Assembly: GCA_903833215.1 (NCBI GenBank)
Contig: CAILEM010000106.1
Span: 1-64,000 of the forward strand
Reading direction: 5' to 3'
Source: an uncultured Armatimonadota bacterium
Lineage (GTDB): Bacteria; Armatimonadota; Fimbriimonadia; Fimbriimonadales; Fimbriimonadaceae
Length of the DNA: 64,000 bases
Shown here: positions 7,729-15,986 of the stretch, piece after piece
Position numbering within the stretch: position 1 is the first letter of the stretch
Layout: each line of letters opens with the position of its first letter
Notes under the pieces: generated by a model
Database searches by the model: none
What the model was told of the DNA's origin: nothing
The model's input: the letters and a program-made list of their open reading frames with translations, nothing else
Translations under genes and position numbers: made by a program

Positions 7729-8478
7729 ATGATCATGAAGCTGACTTGCTTGCTAATACCAGTACTCTGTTGCTCCGTCGTCAGTGCGTCCGACCGCTCG
7801 GGCGAGCTTGGGTTGTTGCGGAATACGTACGGCGAATATCACGATGGAGACGTTCCGCTGAAGACTTTTGAGGCCTTCAGATTCAACTCAGCCAGTTGGA
7901 ATGACCGGGGAGTTACAATCGAAGACCCGAGGATCGTATTTCCAGCAGGGCAGTGGACAGAGCGTTTCTACATCCAGCTAGCTTATTTCCCCACCGGAGT
8001 TGTGAAACTCCCCGAGGGAGTTGTGAATGCCTCTCGCACGGCACTGGTCCTCGTCCTGAACAAAAAGGTTGGAAATAAGTTGGTTCCGCTGTGGAGGATC
8101 GAATTGGCAAGAAACGTAAAAAAACGTGGCCGGCCCGATTTCCACCTTCCTAAGGAGAGCGGCACAATGCTTCGATACCTGTATCTCAGCGGCTACCACG
8201 TGCGTGGCCGCGCCCCTCGGTCCGTGATGCAACGGCTTAGTCGGCAGGAGGGTTTAGCTTTCTACGGGTTCTTGTTTGAACACCCGGGCTACAGCTACTG
8301 GTTCCTTGACAAAGCTCTTCACCATTCGCGGATTTACTCGCTACCGTTGTATCCTCCGAGCCCCGGCCACTACCCGGCCGCAGGCTCAGGTGACAGAGGC
8401 ATTGGGATGTACCTGCCTAGGTTGGATGGGCCCTATCCGATCACTCCCGAAGAGAAGAAGGACATGGGGTTGAAGTAG
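7729..8478 (+). CDS. Secreted hypothetical protein, paralogue 2 of 2
   Basis: 249 residues, same length as the protein at 4444-5193 and very similar along most of it. The most variable parts are the segment after the signal peptide and the region around residues 45-65. Signal peptide MIMKLTCLLIPVLCC with likely cleavage near VSAS. The motifs RGRAPRSVMQRL, YSYWFLDKALHHS and PITPEEKKDMG are retained. A TTG at 7726 could add one residue. Divergent from RHS copy 2. Function unknown; an extracellular or periplasmic role is inferred from the signal peptide. Confidence 0.72.
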   Translation: MIMKLTCLLIPVLCCSVVSASDRSGELGLLRNTYGEYHDGDVPLKTFEAFRFNSASWNDRGVTIEDPRIVFPAGQWTERFYIQLAYFPTGVVKLPEGVVNASRTALVLVLNKKVGNKLVPLWRIELARNVKKRGRPDFHLPKESGTMLRYLYLSGYHVRGRAPRSVMQRLSRQEGLAFYGFLFEHPGYSYWFLDKALHHSRIYSLPLYPPSPGHYPAAGSGDRGIGMYLPRLDGPYPITPEEKKDMGLK

Positions 8479-8559
8479 ACGGCAACTGTCCCAGCCTTTC
8501 AGACTGGGCTGGTATAGGGACGCACCTCCGGCGCTACCTGACGGGCTGAGAGGTGGCGT

Positions 8560-9483
8560 TCACCCAAAGAGCGCGATCGACTCGGACGAACCGGTGGTCA
8601 TGCCGGCCCGGGCGAAGAGGCTTAGGCCATCTTTTAGGCTCTGGCGTAGGTCGTTTTTGATCGACTCGGTGAGCTCTCGGTCGGCGTCGTCTAGGATCAC
8701 GGCGCCTAGGTCGTATTTGATTCGTTCCGCAAGATAGAAGCAGCCTTCGATGGCTTGGGCGGGGGAGATGTTGAGGGGGAGGCTGAAGCCGATGGTTACG
8801 CCGACATGCTTGAGGTCACGCTGCACGTTGGACAAAGAGAACGCATCCGTCTGCCCAATGGGGGTGACACTTAGGATTGGGTAAGGGTGGCCAGGAACCT
8901 TCCAATCGAACGAACCGGTCGACGAGAACTCAAGCCCTAACTTGGCGCACTCGATCCAGAGGTCCTTTTCGGCATAGGATGCGGTCGGAGACATGACGGT
9001 CAGCTCGAACCCTACGTCGAGCATCGCTTTAGCTTCTTTCAGCGCCCGAACGACCATGTCTACTTCATGGGGCACCGGCATCGCCATCGCCCGACGCTGG
9101 ATATAGGGGGCAAACGTCTCGGCGAGATCGAGCAGATGCTTGGCCGAAGCCGAACTGATCGCGCCACCTTTACCGAGAAGATCCCATGTCATCGCCAAGG
9201 AATCGTAGGAGCCATCGGGGGATGGGGTGAGCGGCTGCCACTGAAGGTCGGCGGGCCGCATGCAGTGCAGCTTGGGTTGTCCGAGCGCTTGGTACCAATC
9301 GGGAGCCAAGAGTTGGGCAGCATTGCCTGCCAGCACCGTGCGCTGGCCGACAAACTCAATCACATACTGAATCTTATGGAGGGGACCCGATTTAAGGGGG
9401 ATATCCAAGACAAGGGGCTGCAGCGCGATCTCAGGATCGGCTTGCAACGGCTGCCCAAACAGGTCCGGGATTCCCGGTGTCAA
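8560..9483 (-). CDS. ZipA-C-like (FtsZ-binding fold) protein, tandem domains
   Basis: 307 residues from a TTG that overlaps the era stop (ATTGA); GGAG lies 8 bases upstream. Another TTG at 9528 would add 15 residues but lacks a ribosome site. The last 120 residues follow the order of the ZipA C-terminal domain: a strand, a helix with AKLGLEF, a loop, PILSVTPIGQTDAFSL, then GVTIGFSLPLNISPAQAIEG, a long helix and VILDDADRELT, close to the ZipA sequence around VLDDQR. The first half seems to be a degenerate second copy. ZipA tethers FtsZ to the membrane, but no membrane anchor is present here, so the role may be a soluble FtsZ partner. The assignment is from pattern memory only. Confidence 0.5.
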   Translation of the reverse strand: MTPGIPDLFGQPLQADPEIALQPLVLDIPLKSGPLHKIQYVIEFVGQRTVLAGNAAQLLAPDWYQALGQPKLHCMRPADLQWQPLTPSPDGSYDSLAMTWDLLGKGGAISSASAKHLLDLAETFAPYIQRRAMAMPVPHEVDMVVRALKEAKAMLDVGFELTVMSPTASYAEKDLWIECAKLGLEFSSTGSFDWKVPGHPYPILSVTPIGQTDAFSLSNVQRDLKHVGVTIGFSLPLNISPAQAIEGCFYLAERIKYDLGAVILDDADRELTESIKNDLRQSLKDGLSLFARAGMTTGSSESIALFG

Positions 9484-10397
9484 TCGCTGTACTCCAGCTC
9501 CTGCAGGATTCGAGGATTCATACGCCAATCTTGACTGACTTTCACATGAAGTTGCAAGAACACTTTCTGTCCGACGAGTTCTTCAATCTCAACCCGGGCC
9601 TCGGTACCGACTTTCTTGAGGAAGGAACCTTGTTTGCCGATGAGGATGGCGCGTTGGCTCGACTTCTCGACCAAGATGGTGGCGCCGATGCGAACCAGGT
9701 TTTCCTGCTCATCCCATTCGTCCACCATGACGGCAACGGAGTGGGGAACCTCTTCGCGAGTTGCGATCAGTATCTTCTCACGGATGAGTTCGGCGGCCAA
9801 GAATCGGCTCGATTGGTCGGTGAATTCGTCTTCAGGATAGAGAGCTTCTTGAACCGGCAGCTTGGAAACGATCATGTCGACAAGCTTGTCGACGTTGTGT
9901 CCACGCGTGGCCGTCGTCAGCATGACATCGTCTTGAGTCAAGCCAAGGAGAGTTAAGAACGCGTCAAGGTTCCTTTGGACGTCCTCTGCCTTCAGCAGGT
10001 CCATCTTGTTCATGCAAAGCAGCATCGGGATCCTGAGATCCTCTTTGAGAATCTTCGCGACTTCGCGATCTTGCTCGCCTGGGTGATGGGAGCCGTCGGC
10101 CACGTAAACCACGACGTCGGCATCGCCGAGCGACATGCGCGCCTGCTCGATCATTGCCTTGCCTAGCTGGCTGTGTGGTTCGTGAATTCCTGGCGTGTCG
10201 ATAAACGCGATCTGATGATCCGGGGTCGACGTGATACCAATAACTCTTCGTCGCGTGGTCTGCGGTTTGTTGCTGACGATGGACACCTTATGTCCAACGA
10301 TCTGGTTGAGCAGGGTGCTCTTACCGACGTTTGGCTTGCCGAGGAGGGCGACATACCCAGCTCGGAAGCCCGTTTTTGATGTGTTTTCTGTTGGCAA
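9480..10397 (-). CDS. era: GTPase Era
   Basis: 305 residues, normal for the family. G1 is GKPNVGKST, the effector region KPQTTRRR, G3 DTPG and G4 NKMD. The C-terminal KH domain is visible at GKQGSFLKKVG and ends LQLHVKVSQDWR. Era binds the 3' end of 16S rRNA and helps 30S maturation. The start is TTG (10397) with GGGAG nine bases upstream, in the end of the preceding gene, whose stop lies 6 bp away. Its own stop overlaps the ZipA-C-like gene, so the three genes are probably coupled in one operon. Confidence 0.95.
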   Translation of the reverse strand: MPTENTSKTGFRAGYVALLGKPNVGKSTLLNQIVGHKVSIVSNKPQTTRRRVIGITSTPDHQIAFIDTPGIHEPHSQLGKAMIEQARMSLGDADVVVYVADGSHHPGEQDREVAKILKEDLRIPMLLCMNKMDLLKAEDVQRNLDAFLTLLGLTQDDVMLTTATRGHNVDKLVDMIVSKLPVQEALYPEDEFTDQSSRFLAAELIREKILIATREEVPHSVAVMVDEWDEQENLVRIGATILVEKSSQRAILIGKQGSFLKKVGTEARVEIEELVGQKVFLQLHVKVSQDWRMNPRILQELEYSD

Positions 10398-10403
10398 TTC
10401 TGT

Positions 10404-13400
10404 CTACTCCCGCTTCCGGAACATAACATTCATGCCCAAGTCGCCCAAAATCGGATCGGTCGGTACCGCGTGCTCTCTTCTTCCGCCAGCGGTCTCCTCA
10501 GACCCTCCGCGCTCGTTGCGTCCGCGTCGCTTTCGTCGTCGTCGTCCGATCTTCTCGGTGCCTTCATCCTCGCTTTCAGGCTCATCGATGATCTGCTGAG
10601 GTCGAAGGAACCAATCCTCAGCGACTTCATCGTTGTCTCCGCCTTCCATCCACTCATCGAGTTTCATGATCGGAACATCGAACGTCGAAATGTCGCCGCG
10701 GTTGTTGGTGTCCCGTTCGGGGAGCTCGTCGATCTTGAGCACGTCGGCTGGATTCTTATCCAGGAACTGCTCAAGGTCTTCTTTCGGACCGACGAGGAAC
10801 ACATGGGTCGAACCATCGACAGCAGTGAACCGCAGATTTGTCGAATCGACGGCGGCCCATTCGTTAGTCAGCAAGTTGAATGCTGAGAACTTGTTGGGAA
10901 GCGTAATCGCTCGAGGTCCGGCTCCCGAGCAGTGAATCGTGCAAAACGGAGGTCGAACGTGCACGACGTCCTCATGGAAATTCCAAACGTGGGCGCCTGC
11001 CATCTGTGCCAAGGCTCGGATGAGGGCGGCATTGACGATCGGTTCGCCAAGGAATACGCTCGTCCAGTGGGACTCAGCAGGGCCTTCTTTGAAGTCCCGA
11101 ACGACAAAGCTCGGAAGCCCGGTCTGGGTGTACTCACCAAGAACGGTAGCGCCTTCTGGAATCGCGAAGTAGCTTGGCTCAAGCTTCGTGCTGCCGATGA
11201 GGCTCTTGTCAGGGAAAGCCTCACTCAACGGATGGCGTCGATTGAGAATCGTCGTGCCCGATTTGCTGTAGAACGGCTGCGGCTTGAGGGCGATGCCGGT
11301 GACTTCTCGTGCTCGCTCCAGTGAATCTCGACCCGCGTCGAACAATCCTGCCGAATAGAGCCAGAACAGGACCTTATTGTCGCGCTGCAAGCGCTGCTTG
11401 ATGGCTGAGCGCAACTCTGGACGTACGTCCCATGCGTTGAGGAACAGATAGAGTTTGCTCTCGGGGAACTTCTCGCGGTGCTGCAGGTCGCTCAACAGAT
11501 AGAACGCCGCGCTGACACCGGCTCGAAGGACCGACTCTCGGACGTTTTGAACGAGGAGCTTGAATGCATTGGAATCGACGAGATAAGCCAACGCTCGCTC
11601 ATCGATGAAGATGGCAACCTCGGGGTCACCGAGTTCGGTTTGCATTCGGTCGGTAAGCGCTTCTCGCACCTTGGCCGCCCGTTCCCATACCGAGTTGGTC
11701 TTTAGCCAACCATTGCCCCAAAGGTCCATCCACTCCACACCTGTGGCGTGGGCGAGAGCAACACCAGCCCCGCGCCAGTGGGCGCTTTCCAGTGCCTGTG
11801 GCGTCTTGAGTGTCGTGTTGAAATCGTCCGGTTCGTGTCCGGTGCTTAGAGAGGTCTTGAAGTCCTCTTCCGAGAGGTACAGCTTGCCGTTGAGTGCGAA
11901 GCTGTCGATCGGGCAAGGGAAGGGAGCGCTTCCGCCTGGCTCTCGGGTTCGGTAGCTGGGAGGTCCGGCGATGAAATCGATCTCGGGCGTTCTCAGCAAT
12001 TTGCCGAGTGACAAGTGGCCACTGGATGGATGGGACCATTCAAAGGTGTATCCGTAGCTGGCGCCAATCAGGAAATAGCCTTCGCTAGCTGCCTTGGCGG
12101 CATAGGAAAGGTCACCGATGCGATGCACGGTGGCGTCACTCAAGAACAGGTGGTAGTCGACAAACTTTCGCTGCTTCCTGGAGGATCGGATGAACTTCTC
12201 TTCAGAAGGGGCACCTGCATCGACTTCAGGGATTTGAATGTTGTCAAACCGCACGGTACCGTCGAACCATGAGGCTCGAAGCGTGACTTCGTCGTTGTTG
12301 TACCGAGTTCGGGCCCAGTCTCTAAACTTGGCCTGTGCTGCCTTGGAGTTGTCGTAGCCGAGGTCTTCAGAGAAGAACCACTCGCCTCTTTCAAGGTGCA
12401 GACCGAGGATGTTTTGGTTCTGTGGAAGCAGTCGAACAAGCTTGGTGAACCGGGTGAGACAATTCTCGGCAACTGTCCAGAATTCGTCATCGCAAACACT
12501 GGGCTCTGCGAGTGACCCGTCCGCGTACTTGTAGCGCGCATTGACGTATCTGTCTTGCCATCCACGAGCGGCGTGGAAAACGATTCGGAAGATGACTTGG
12601 GCTTCTGGATCGACCTCGACGGCTTTGGCCAGCATGTACGCTGCAAATCCTGCGGCATGGTCAACTTGCTCGGGGTCGACTTCAAAGTCGATCAAGAACG
12701 AGTGGAGGTGAACTCCAGCTTCAGCCGCCATTCGGAGTTCATCAAGCACGATCGTAGCTCTTCGCTCGTCCGATGGACTGCCGAAGAACATGATTGGCGG
12801 ATACACCTTGTGGTTTCGAACCAGAGTGGGGATTCCGTCGCGAAGAACGATCTGGGGAGCGTCCTCTGGAATAGCGACGATCGGCTTGGGGGGAGGCGTA
12901 GGCGCGGCACGCTCTCTTCGGAAGGTTGGCTTTGGCACCTCCGCTTCCGTGGCTGGTTCGGCGTCGATCTTCTCGACTTCAGTTGCAGGCGCTGCCAGAG
13001 CTGTTGGCTCAGTAGCTTCAGGTGTCGCCGTAGCCGGCTCTTTGCGGCGGCGATCTCGTGATCGGCGACTCTTGTTCCTTGGCTCGTTGGGTGCTCCCGC
13101 GACCGTTGTGCCATCTTCGGCTACGGCTACGGTTGCAGCGGGCGCCTGGCGCTGATTTTGCTTCTGTCGAGGTCTCCAATAAGGAATGGGAAGTTCTTCG
13201 CCACCGACCAATAAACTCTCATCGTCAATCGTGAAGATCGGGATTGGGATGGCGCTAACCGTTTCAATAACGGCAGGTGCCTCGACAGGCTGGGCTGGGC
13301 GACCCGCACCTGACTTGCGTCCGCGATTGCGACCAGCAGGGGCCTTGGCCGCCGGTGTGGCCACCGCGGGTACTTCAACCGCAGGGTCCTGCACGGCAAC

Positions 13401-13781
13401 CACAGGAATTTGAACCTTGTCTTGCTTGCGCGGCTTTCGTGGGCGGAAAGAGACTTCAGCCGTCTCATCGTCGTGGATGAATTCGAAGGGAGCGGGAGCT
13501 TCAGGTTCAACCTGAACATCTACCGGCACCTCAACCACAGGGGTTGACTTCTTTGGGCTGGCTTTTTTGGCCTTCTTCGGGGCGGCTTTGGGCGTCGCTA
13601 CCGGTGCAACGGCGGGCGTGACTTCGGCGACCTCGAGGGTAACCACACTTTCGGCAGCGACTTTATCGGACTTCTTTGACCGTGTTTGCTTCTTCGGCTT
13701 TAGCTCTTCTGCTTGTGGTGTTGTTTCTGGGGTCGGTGATTCGACTATAGGGGTTGACGAGACTAACTTCTTTCGGGGCAT
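10404..13781 (-). CDS. Glycosidase-like (GH42-type) protein with disordered tails
   Basis: 1125 residues from ATG 13781; a TTG at 13811 is less likely. Residues 1 to about 290 are low-complexity Pro/Ala/Lys/Glu, probably disordered. Then comes a TIM-barrel-like region (YPPIMFFGSPSDERR; GLHLERGEWFFSEDLG; GVEWMDLWGNGW), a glutaminase-like trimer domain (VAIFIDERALAYLVD; YLFLNAWDVR) and a beta domain, an order resembling GH42 beta-galactosidases. The C-terminus is acidic, then strongly basic (RRRRKRRGRNERGG), like RNA-binding tails. There is no signal peptide, so it is cytoplasmic. It sits directly before era, overlapping the HAD gene before it by 19 bp. Catalytic residues are not certain, and an enzymatic role is only inferred. 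Confidence 0.55.
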   Translation of the reverse strand: MPRKKLVSSTPIVESPTPETTPQAEELKPKKQTRSKKSDKVAAESVVTLEVAEVTPAVAPVATPKAAPKKAKKASPKKSTPVVEVPVDVQVEPEAPAPFEFIHDDETAEVSFRPRKPRKQDKVQIPVVAVQDPAVEVPAVATPAAKAPAGRNRGRKSGAGRPAQPVEAPAVIETVSAIPIPIFTIDDESLLVGGEELPIPYWRPRQKQNQRQAPAATVAVAEDGTTVAGAPNEPRNKSRRSRDRRRKEPATATPEATEPTALAAPATEVEKIDAEPATEAEVPKPTFRRERAAPTPPPKPIVAIPEDAPQIVLRDGIPTLVRNHKVYPPIMFFGSPSDERRATIVLDELRMAAEAGVHLHSFLIDFEVDPEQVDHAAGFAAYMLAKAVEVDPEAQVIFRIVFHAARGWQDRYVNARYKYADGSLAEPSVCDDEFWTVAENCLTRFTKLVRLLPQNQNILGLHLERGEWFFSEDLGYDNSKAAQAKFRDWARTRYNNDEVTLRASWFDGTVRFDNIQIPEVDAGAPSEEKFIRSSRKQRKFVDYHLFLSDATVHRIGDLSYAAKAASEGYFLIGASYGYTFEWSHPSSGHLSLGKLLRTPEIDFIAGPPSYRTREPGGSAPFPCPIDSFALNGKLYLSEEDFKTSLSTGHEPDDFNTTLKTPQALESAHWRGAGVALAHATGVEWMDLWGNGWLKTNSVWERAAKVREALTDRMQTELGDPEVAIFIDERALAYLVDSNAFKLLVQNVRESVLRAGVSAAFYLLSDLQHREKFPESKLYLFLNAWDVRPELRSAIKQRLQRDNKVLFWLYSAGLFDAGRDSLERAREVTGIALKPQPFYSKSGTTILNRRHPLSEAFPDKSLIGSTKLEPSYFAIPEGATVLGEYTQTGLPSFVVRDFKEGPAESHWTSVFLGEPIVNAALIRALAQMAGAHVWNFHEDVVHVRPPFCTIHCSGAGPRAITLPNKFSAFNLLTNEWAAVDSTNLRFTAVDGSTHVFLVGPKEDLEQFLDKNPADVLKIDELPERDTNNRGDISTFDVPIMKLDEWMEGGDNDEVAEDWFLRPQQIIDEPESEDEGTEKIGRRRRKRRGRNERGGSEETAGGRREHAVPTDPILGDLGMNVMFRKRE

Positions 13782-14467
13782 GGCGTTTGTAAAAAGGCGG
13801 ATTCGGCCCAAGCGAACAGTTCCTCAGGAGTGTCGACAAGCATGTCGGGATTCTCCGCAAGAAGGGTATCGCGATGAGCGGCGCCGTAAGCGGCGGCAAC
13901 ACAGGCAACTCCTGCTCCGCGCGCGCAGCGCATGTCATAAATCGAATCGCCGATCATGACCGCTTTTGAAGGGTCAACGCCTAATTTCTGGCAAGCCAGG
14001 AAGGCACTTTCGGGATCCGGTTTGGGGTGATGAACATCTGAGGCACAAACCGTTACATCAACGTAAGGTGTGCCTGGAAAATTGGGGAGAAAAGCTTCTA
14101 GTTCGACAGCGCTTTTGCTGGTGACCAACGCTGTCTTCATTCCGCATTGATGACAAAGTCGAAGCATTTCAACTGCGGCATCAAAAAGTGTCTCATGCTC
14201 TTGGTGCACTTCAAAGCGCTCCAACGAGAATTGACTCATTTCGGAGATTTCTTCTGCCGTCGGTTCCTTGCCAAAGAACACATTGAACTGCCGAGTAAGC
14301 GGCATTCCAACGAGCCTTCTGATTTCATGTGACGCAGGGCGTTGGCCGAGATACTTTTCAAGTGTATCTCCCAGCCCGAGCACAATCATTTCCAGGCTGT
14401 CAACCAACGTCCCGTCTACATCAAACAGGACGGCATCAAATTTTGACAGGGGGAGCCGATTCGGCAT
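13763..14467 (-). CDS. HAD-family hydrolase, phosphoglycolate phosphatase-like
   Basis: 234 residues from ATG 14467; a longer frame upstream would cross the divergent ridA start and was rejected. Motif I is DVDGTLVDS (nucleophile Asp), motif II VTSKS, motif III lysine in HHPKPDPES and motif IV MIGDSIYDM. The helical cap between motifs I and II is typical of Gph/PpaX-type enzymes. These dephosphorylate phosphoglycolate or other small phosphates; the exact substrate is not readable. Overlaps the next gene by 19 bp. Divergent from ridA with a 62-bp spacer. Confidence 0.88.
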   Translation of the reverse strand: MPNRLPLSKFDAVLFDVDGTLVDSLEMIVLGLGDTLEKYLGQRPASHEIRRLVGMPLTRQFNVFFGKEPTAEEISEMSQFSLERFEVHQEHETLFDAAVEMLRLCHQCGMKTALVTSKSAVELEAFLPNFPGTPYVDVTVCASDVHHPKPDPESAFLACQKLGVDPSKAVMIGDSIYDMRCARGAGVACVAAAYGAAHRDTLLAENPDMLVDTPEELFAWAESAFLQTPCPERS

Positions 14468-14529
14468 TGCGCAGAGTATGACAGAACCTGTATTCTCGCC
14501 GCCCGAAATCGGCGGGTATCCTGCCCGGC

Positions 14530-14910
14530 ATGGTTCGAGAGAGGATTTCCACGACAAATGCACCAGGTGCGATCGGTCCCTATAGCCAGGCGATTCGTGC
14601 TGAGGGACGATTACTGTTCATGAGCGGCCAGGTTTGCCTTACGCCAGGTGGCGAATTGGTGAAGGGCACGATCACTGAGCAGACTCAGCAAGTCATGGCA
14701 AATATGCGCGGTGTCTTGGAAGAAGCTGGTCTTAGCTTCGCCAATATCGTTAAAACCACAGTGTTCTTGAGCAGCATGGACCACTTCGCCGAAATGAATG
14801 CGGTGTATGGCTCCTTCTTTGAAACGGACCCACCTGCTCGGTCAACGGTTGCCGTCCTTGGACTCCCTCGCGGCGTCGATGTCGAGATCGAAGCCATCGC
14901 TGTTTACTAA
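14530..14910 (+). CDS. ridA: Reactive intermediate deaminase RidA
   Basis: 126 residues, the usual length of the YjgF/YER057c/UK114 family. Conserved features are APGAIGPYSQA near the start, LFMSGQ, the substrate-binding arginine in PPARSTV and the closing VEIEAIAVY. RidA trimers hydrolyse reactive enamine/imine intermediates made by PLP enzymes, releasing ammonia. Transcribed alone, divergent from the HAD phosphatase. Confidence 0.93.
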   Translation: MVRERISTTNAPGAIGPYSQAIRAEGRLLFMSGQVCLTPGGELVKGTITEQTQQVMANMRGVLEEAGLSFANIVKTTVFLSSMDHFAEMNAVYGSFFETDPPARSTVAVLGLPRGVDVEIEAIAVY

Positions 14911-15036
14911 TGCCGTTCGTTTGAGGGTCCGAGGCGATGGTCCGCCTCGAAAAATTGGCTGGCGAGGGTGATATATTAACGTTTTGCCAGCTAAAAGGCC
15001 GATGTAAAACGTCATTTCACGTCACAACCCAATCTC

Positions 15037-15942
15037 ATGAAGCACGTCGTCTCAATCAGCCTCGGTACCAGCAAGCGTGATAAGCGCGACGAAGTGGAGA
15101 TTCTCGGCGAAAAGTTTCTGCTGGAGCGCATCGGCACGAACGGCGACCTTCAGAAATTCGGGCAACTGTTTACCGAGTTGGACGGCAAAGTGGATGCGCT
15201 TGGGGTCGGGGGCGCCGATATTGCCGTTGTGATTGAAGACCGCCGTTATGCTTTCCGAGAAATCCTCGGCTTGATCAAAGGTGCGGTCAAGACTCCCGTC
15301 GTTGACGGCGGCGGCCTCAAGCACACCCTTGAGAGAGACACCATTAGGTCACTTCAAGCCGATGGCATCATCGACTTCAAAAAAGAAAAAGTGCTGCTCG
15401 TGTGCGCCGTTGACCGATTTGGCATGGCTCAGGCGTTGGACCAGTCGGGAGCGGATGTCGTCTTCGGTGATTTTCCTTTCACCATCGGCCTCCCCATCAA
15501 GCTTACGAAGTACAGCCAAGTGAAGCTGCTCGGCAAGATTATTTTGCCCATCGCAACGAAATGCCCCTTCAAATGGTTTTATCCGACAGGCGAAAAACAA
15601 GAAAAGCGAACGCCAAAGTATCCGGAGTTCTTCAAGGGGGTCACCATCATTTGCGGTGACTGGCACTATATCCGCAAGTACATGCCGGAAAACCTGGAGG
15701 GAGTTACCATCATCACGCAAACTCTCAGGACGGCAGATCTCGAGCTTTTGAAGCAATGCAAAGCCCGCAGGGCGATCACGACGACACCTATTATTGGAGG
15801 CGAAACGTTCGCCACCAACGTAATGGAAGGAGTATTGGTTGCTTTACTGGGCAAACGCACAGAGCAAATCACCGAGCAGGACTATCGCGACAAGCTTAAA
15901 GAACTCGGCTGGAAGCCGAATGTGATCGAACTTACACCGTAG
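15037..15942 (+). CDS. Quinate-5-dehydrogenase-like protein of unknown role
   Basis: 301 residues. I recognise it as a type often labelled quinate 5-dehydrogenase in databases of Deinococcus and Armatimonadota genomes, though the biochemical basis for that name is weak. Visible features are ISLGTSKRDK at the start, a glycine-rich stretch (ALGVGGADIAVV), VKTPVVDGGGLKHTLE, and a late strand-turn TTTPIIGGETFATN. No classic Rossmann GxGxxG is evident. It stands 44 bp before an acyl-ACP-reductase-like gene on the same strand, so the two probably act together, perhaps in lipid or aldehyde metabolism. The function is uncertain. Confidence 0.5.
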   Translation: MKHVVSISLGTSKRDKRDEVEILGEKFLLERIGTNGDLQKFGQLFTELDGKVDALGVGGADIAVVIEDRRYAFREILGLIKGAVKTPVVDGGGLKHTLERDTIRSLQADGIIDFKKEKVLLVCAVDRFGMAQALDQSGADVVFGDFPFTIGLPIKLTKYSQVKLLGKIILPIATKCPFKWFYPTGEKQEKRTPKYPEFFKGVTIICGDWHYIRKYMPENLEGVTIITQTLRTADLELLKQCKARRAITTTPIIGGETFATNVMEGVLVALLGKRTEQITEQDYRDKLKELGWKPNVIELTP

Positions 15943-15986
15943 TAATTTTCAATGCACCGCGTCATTAACATGCAATCAGGAGCCAA

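Larger units (their letters stand above)
7135..8478. repeat. Duplicated module, copy 2
   Basis: Direct repeat of 3850-5193, shifted by 3285 bp. The divergent spacer is 280 bp in both copies although many bases differ, so the duplication is old enough to have diverged. The constant frame and equal ORF length indicate selection on the secreted protein. Confidence 0.85.

Noticed and set aside
8488-8520. Possible terminator after secreted paralogue 2
   Set aside because: The CCAGCC/GGCTGG stem is short and no T-run follows.
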